Shown piece by piece: positions 5,195-6,624 of a stretch of 6,624 nt of DNA (position 1 is its first letter; the number at the start of each line of letters is the position of its first letter). Origin of the DNA: Planctomycetota bacterium (GTDB lineage: Bacteria; Planctomycetota; Brocadiia; JAJRTI01); the NCBI GenBank assembly GCA_024278415.1, contig JAJRTI010000525.1:1-6624 (forward strand), given 5' to 3'. The position numbers were made by a program, and so were the translations under genes. The notes under the pieces are model-generated. The model was given only the letters and a program-made list of their open reading frames with translations. It was not told where the DNA came from and did no database searches.

Positions 5195-6111
5195 CAGGCG
5201 CGCTTCCCTTCCAGCATGGCCGCCAGCAACTGGGCCATGGTCAGCAGGTCCAGCGCGTTGTGGTGGAGGATGTCCTTCATTTGCGTCGCGTCGCCGGTGC
5301 GCACAAAGTCGTGGTACGCCTGGGGGATCTGGTCGCCGGGGATGTCGCCCACCCGCCGGCGCCGGCAGATGTTCGTCTCGAGTGTTTGCAGCTTGCAGTT
5401 AGCGAATCGGCCCTTCCACCGCCGGCGCGCCGCGTGGAGCACGTCCAGGTGCGCCGCGGGCGCGGGCGGGGGGCCGAGGCCGGTTGCATAGGACCGGTCG
5501 GTGACACAGGGCACGTCGAACGACTTGCCGTTGAACGTCACGAGCGCGCGGAATTGCGGGATGCGCTCGTGGTAGTGGTGCAGCATCGCGGCCTCCTCCG
5601 AGTAGTCCCGCGCGAGGAGTTGCTCGATGCGGAAGCCGTCGTTGGCCAGGTGCATGAGGCCAATGAGGAAGACCGGGCTGCCGGCCAGGCCGGTGGTCTC
5701 GCTGTCCATGTAGAGCAGGCCCGCGCTCGCGCCCGCGAGGGCCTCGGCGAGATCGGGATGGCGCGCTTCGCGGTCGCCGGCTGCGGCCCGCTCGTCGAGT
5801 GTGCGGCGATACGCGTCGACGAACTCGTCGCATTCGCTCCATAGCTCGGCCAGCGGCCGTCGCCAGCAGAGGAAGCGGCCGCGTGGGTTATCGACCACTT
5901 CGCCCGGGGCCACGTCTTCCAGGGTTCTTGCAGCAGATGGGCTCGATTCCGGCGCGGCGATCTCCATGGCGGGGTCGGGCGCGGTGGGCCGCGTCGTGCT
6001 TGCCGGCCGGCTGACCCCATGGCACAGGGCCGCACGCGTAGCCACGCCGCGGCCGGGGAGGCGCTCGCGGTTGAGCGCGGCAAGGCGTCTTCTTAGGTTG
6101 TCGGCGGGCAT
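5194..6111 (-). CDS. YprB-type RNase H-fold 3'-5' exonuclease
   Basis: The 305-residue product (from the ATG at 6109-6111) matches the RNase H-like YprB exonuclease family in a DnaQ-like fold. The N-terminal part has LRRRLAAL, and residues 62-85 (TLEDVAPGEVV...PRGRFLCWRR) match the family's typical lead-in. Exo I is MDSETTGL with Asp136 and Glu138; Exo II is FNGKSFDVP with Asp199; a further HLDVLHAARRRWK segment carries Asp223; NCKLQTLE and IPGDQIP follow; Exo III is HHNALDLL with His284 and Asp288. All acidic residues expected for two-metal catalysis are present, so the enzyme is probably active on DNA or RNA. No helicase or other domain is fused. The frame stays open to an ATG at 6291, but the promoter at 6184-6212 would start transcription near 6177, downstream of the Met codons at 6291 and 6195. 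The Met at 6174 has no Shine-Dalgarno site and almost no leader. The 6111 start fits the family's beginning. It is the first gene of the operon and overlaps the phosphatase start by one base. Confidence 0.88.
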   Translation of the reverse strand: MPADNLRRRLAALNRERLPGRGVATRAALCHGVSRPASTTRPTAPDPAMEIAAPESSPSAARTLEDVAPGEVVDNPRGRFLCWRRPLAELWSECDEFVDAYRRTLDERAAAGDREARHPDLAEALAGASAGLLYMDSETTGLAGSPVFLIGLMHLANDGFRIEQLLARDYSEEAAMLHHYHERIPQFRALVTFNGKSFDVPCVTDRSYATGLGPPPAPAAHLDVLHAARRRWKGRFANCKLQTLETNICRRRRVGDIPGDQIPQAYHDFVRTGDATQMKDILHHNALDLLTMAQLLAAMLEGKRA

Positions 6112-6179
6112 GGCGCGCCCCGTTGGGACTACCGCGCGGGCCGGCTTATTGCCCCGCCGCGGCTCGGAATGCATGAAAA

Positions 6180-6192
6180 GCCGATTATCGGC
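6180..6192. promoter_or_regulatory. 13-bp palindrome over the -10 (candidate operator)
   Basis: GCCGAT-T-ATCGGC is a perfect 6-1-6 inverted repeat that contains the whole -10 hexamer of the operon promoter (6184-6189). Symmetric sites covering a -10 are typical repressor-binding positions, but no regulator is identifiable here and the palindrome may be coincidental. Confidence 0.4.
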
Positions 6193-6212
6193 CATGCCCG
6201 CCGGATTGTCAA
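6184..6212 (-). promoter_or_regulatory. Sigma-70-type promoter for the exonuclease operon
   Basis: On the minus strand the -35 is consensus TTGACA (6207-6212), the spacer is 17 bp, and the -10 is GATAAT (6184-6189), five of six consensus bases. Transcription would start near 6177, leaving a leader of about 66 bases to the ATG at 6111. It would drive the exonuclease, phosphatase and membrane-protein genes, and possibly the CAP-like gene. Confidence 0.8.
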
Positions 6213-6275
6213 ACCAAATGTCCGGAGGAGGCGCTGGCGCGGTTTTTGCGCCGGCGCGAGGACTTAGGCCGGCAG

Positions 6276-6295
6276 CCGCATGCGCCAGCATGCGG
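6276..6295. repeat. 8-4-8 stem-loop with GCCA loop, copy B
   Basis: CCGCATGC (6276-6283), loop GCCA (6284-6287), GCATGCGG (6288-6295), fully paired. It has the same length and loop as the stem-loop at 3989-4008. Pairs four and five from the base are C-G and A-T here, where the other copy has A-T and G-C; the other six pairs are identical. It lies about 64 bases upstream of the operon -35. Confidence 0.7.
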
Positions 6296-6313
6296 GCGGA
6301 GGAGGAACACGAC

Positions 6314-6447
6314 GCGACCGCAAGCGGGCGACGTAGCGCTTGTAGTAGGCCCGTCAGGGCCTTCCGCTCGGGCGCCGATTCGCCATCGGAGCAGAGGGGA
6401 GGGCGCCCTGACGGCCGCCACTACGAGCGGGTCGCGCCCCCGGTCGC
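6314..6447. repeat. Large imperfect palindrome of two inverted copies
   Basis: The inner arms are 6338-6359 (GCTTGTAGTAGG then CCCGTCAGGG) and 6406-6428, whose reverse complement reads GCTCGTAGTGGCGG then CCGTCAGGG; they differ by one gap and a few substitutions. Outer arms GCGACCG (6314-6320) and CGGTCGC (6441-6447) pair as well. The 46-base centre has its own small stem, CCGAT (6375-6379) with ATCGG (6385-6389), flanked by GCTC and GAGC. Two inverted copies around a short spacer is the same layout as the repeat at 157-233, so a REPIN or MITE-like element is the simplest reading. A structured RNA is possible. Confidence 0.6.
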
Positions 6448-6561
6448 ACTGCGGCGCCTCCGTGTTCGACACCTCGGGTATGACGTGACACTAGGCGCGG
6501 CATGGGCATGTTGTCGATGCGCTCCGTTGTGGAGTGCGCCGGCTCGACGGCGCTTTGGCTG

Positions 6562-6578
6562 GCAGCGCGTAGCGCTGC
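6562..6578. repeat. 7-3-7 stem-loop
   Basis: GCAGCGC (6562-6568) pairs with GCGCTGC (6572-6578) around a GTA loop. Only TTT follows on the plus strand, so an intrinsic terminator is poorly supported. No gene ends next to it within the window. Confidence 0.4.
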
Positions 6579-6624
6579 TTTGCATCCGCACACGCGCGAT
6601 CCGTTCGCTAGCGACAGGCGAAAA

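Larger units (their letters stand above)
6213..6624. other. Gene-free region upstream of the operon
   Basis: No convincing coding sequence is present on either strand. The open frames here are short, Arg/Pro-rich, lack Shine-Dalgarno sites, and run through the palindromes. The region holds an 8-4-8 stem-loop (6276-6295), a large imperfect palindrome (6314-6447) and a 7-3-7 stem-loop (6562-6578). The stretch 6448-6561 shows nothing I can support. Confidence 0.6.

Noticed and set aside
6209..6488. Small open frames on both strands in the upstream region
   Set aside because: They run through the large palindrome, are Arg/Pro/Ser-rich, have no Shine-Dalgarno site, and resemble no family.
6604..6622. 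TTCGC...GCGAA inverted repeat at the right edge
   Set aside because: The stem is only five pairs with a long loop, and the window ends there, so it cannot be interpreted.

Overview
The window is GC-rich bacterial DNA with densely packed genes. Five complete genes lie on the minus strand between about 344 and 6111. The last codons of one plus-strand gene enter from the left edge. Two near-consensus sigma-70 promoters can be read directly, with TTGAAA-17-TATACT and TTGACA-17-GATAAT spacing, and both drive leftward transcription. The mix of genes (fused dehydrogenase E1 alpha/beta, a vertebrate-DUSP23-like phosphatase, a secreted CAP-like protein) and the many short palindromic GC-rich intergenic repeats would suit a planctomycete or another high-GC Gram-negative lineage. 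That placement is a weak inference, because no rRNA or taxon-specific marker is present.

Layout from left to right. 1-84: C-terminal end of a plus-strand gene, with an ACT-domain-like ending. 85-343: convergent intergenic region filled with repeats (a REPIN-like pair of self-palindromic arms and a 37-bp direct repeat). 344-2641 (minus): a 765-residue fused alpha-beta E1 of a 2-oxoacid dehydrogenase complex, with its own extended -10 promoter and a good Shine-Dalgarno site. 2741-3931 (minus): an exported protein with two degenerate CAP/SCP-like domains around a predicted beta-sandwich. 3932-4060: a gap holding two strong stem-loops. 4061-4690 (minus): a three-helix membrane protein with an acidic tail. 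4697-5194 (minus): a DUSP23-like phosphatase with a poly-lysine tail. 5194-6111 (minus): a YprB-type RNase H-fold exonuclease. 6112-6624: leader, promoter, and an apparently gene-free region with three palindromic structures.

The exonuclease, phosphatase and membrane protein form a tight operon: the first two overlap in TGATG and the next gap is 6 bp. It is driven by the promoter at 6184-6212. The CAP-like gene has no visible promoter and may be the distal, partly insulated member of this operon. The E1 gene is a separate single-gene unit. No E2 or E3 gene is in view.

The most interesting material is (i) the translationally coupled exonuclease/phosphatase pair, (ii) the oppositely charged tails of the phosphatase and the adjacent membrane protein, and (iii) a family of stem-loops, two of which share an identical GCCA loop and differ only by compensatory base-pair changes.
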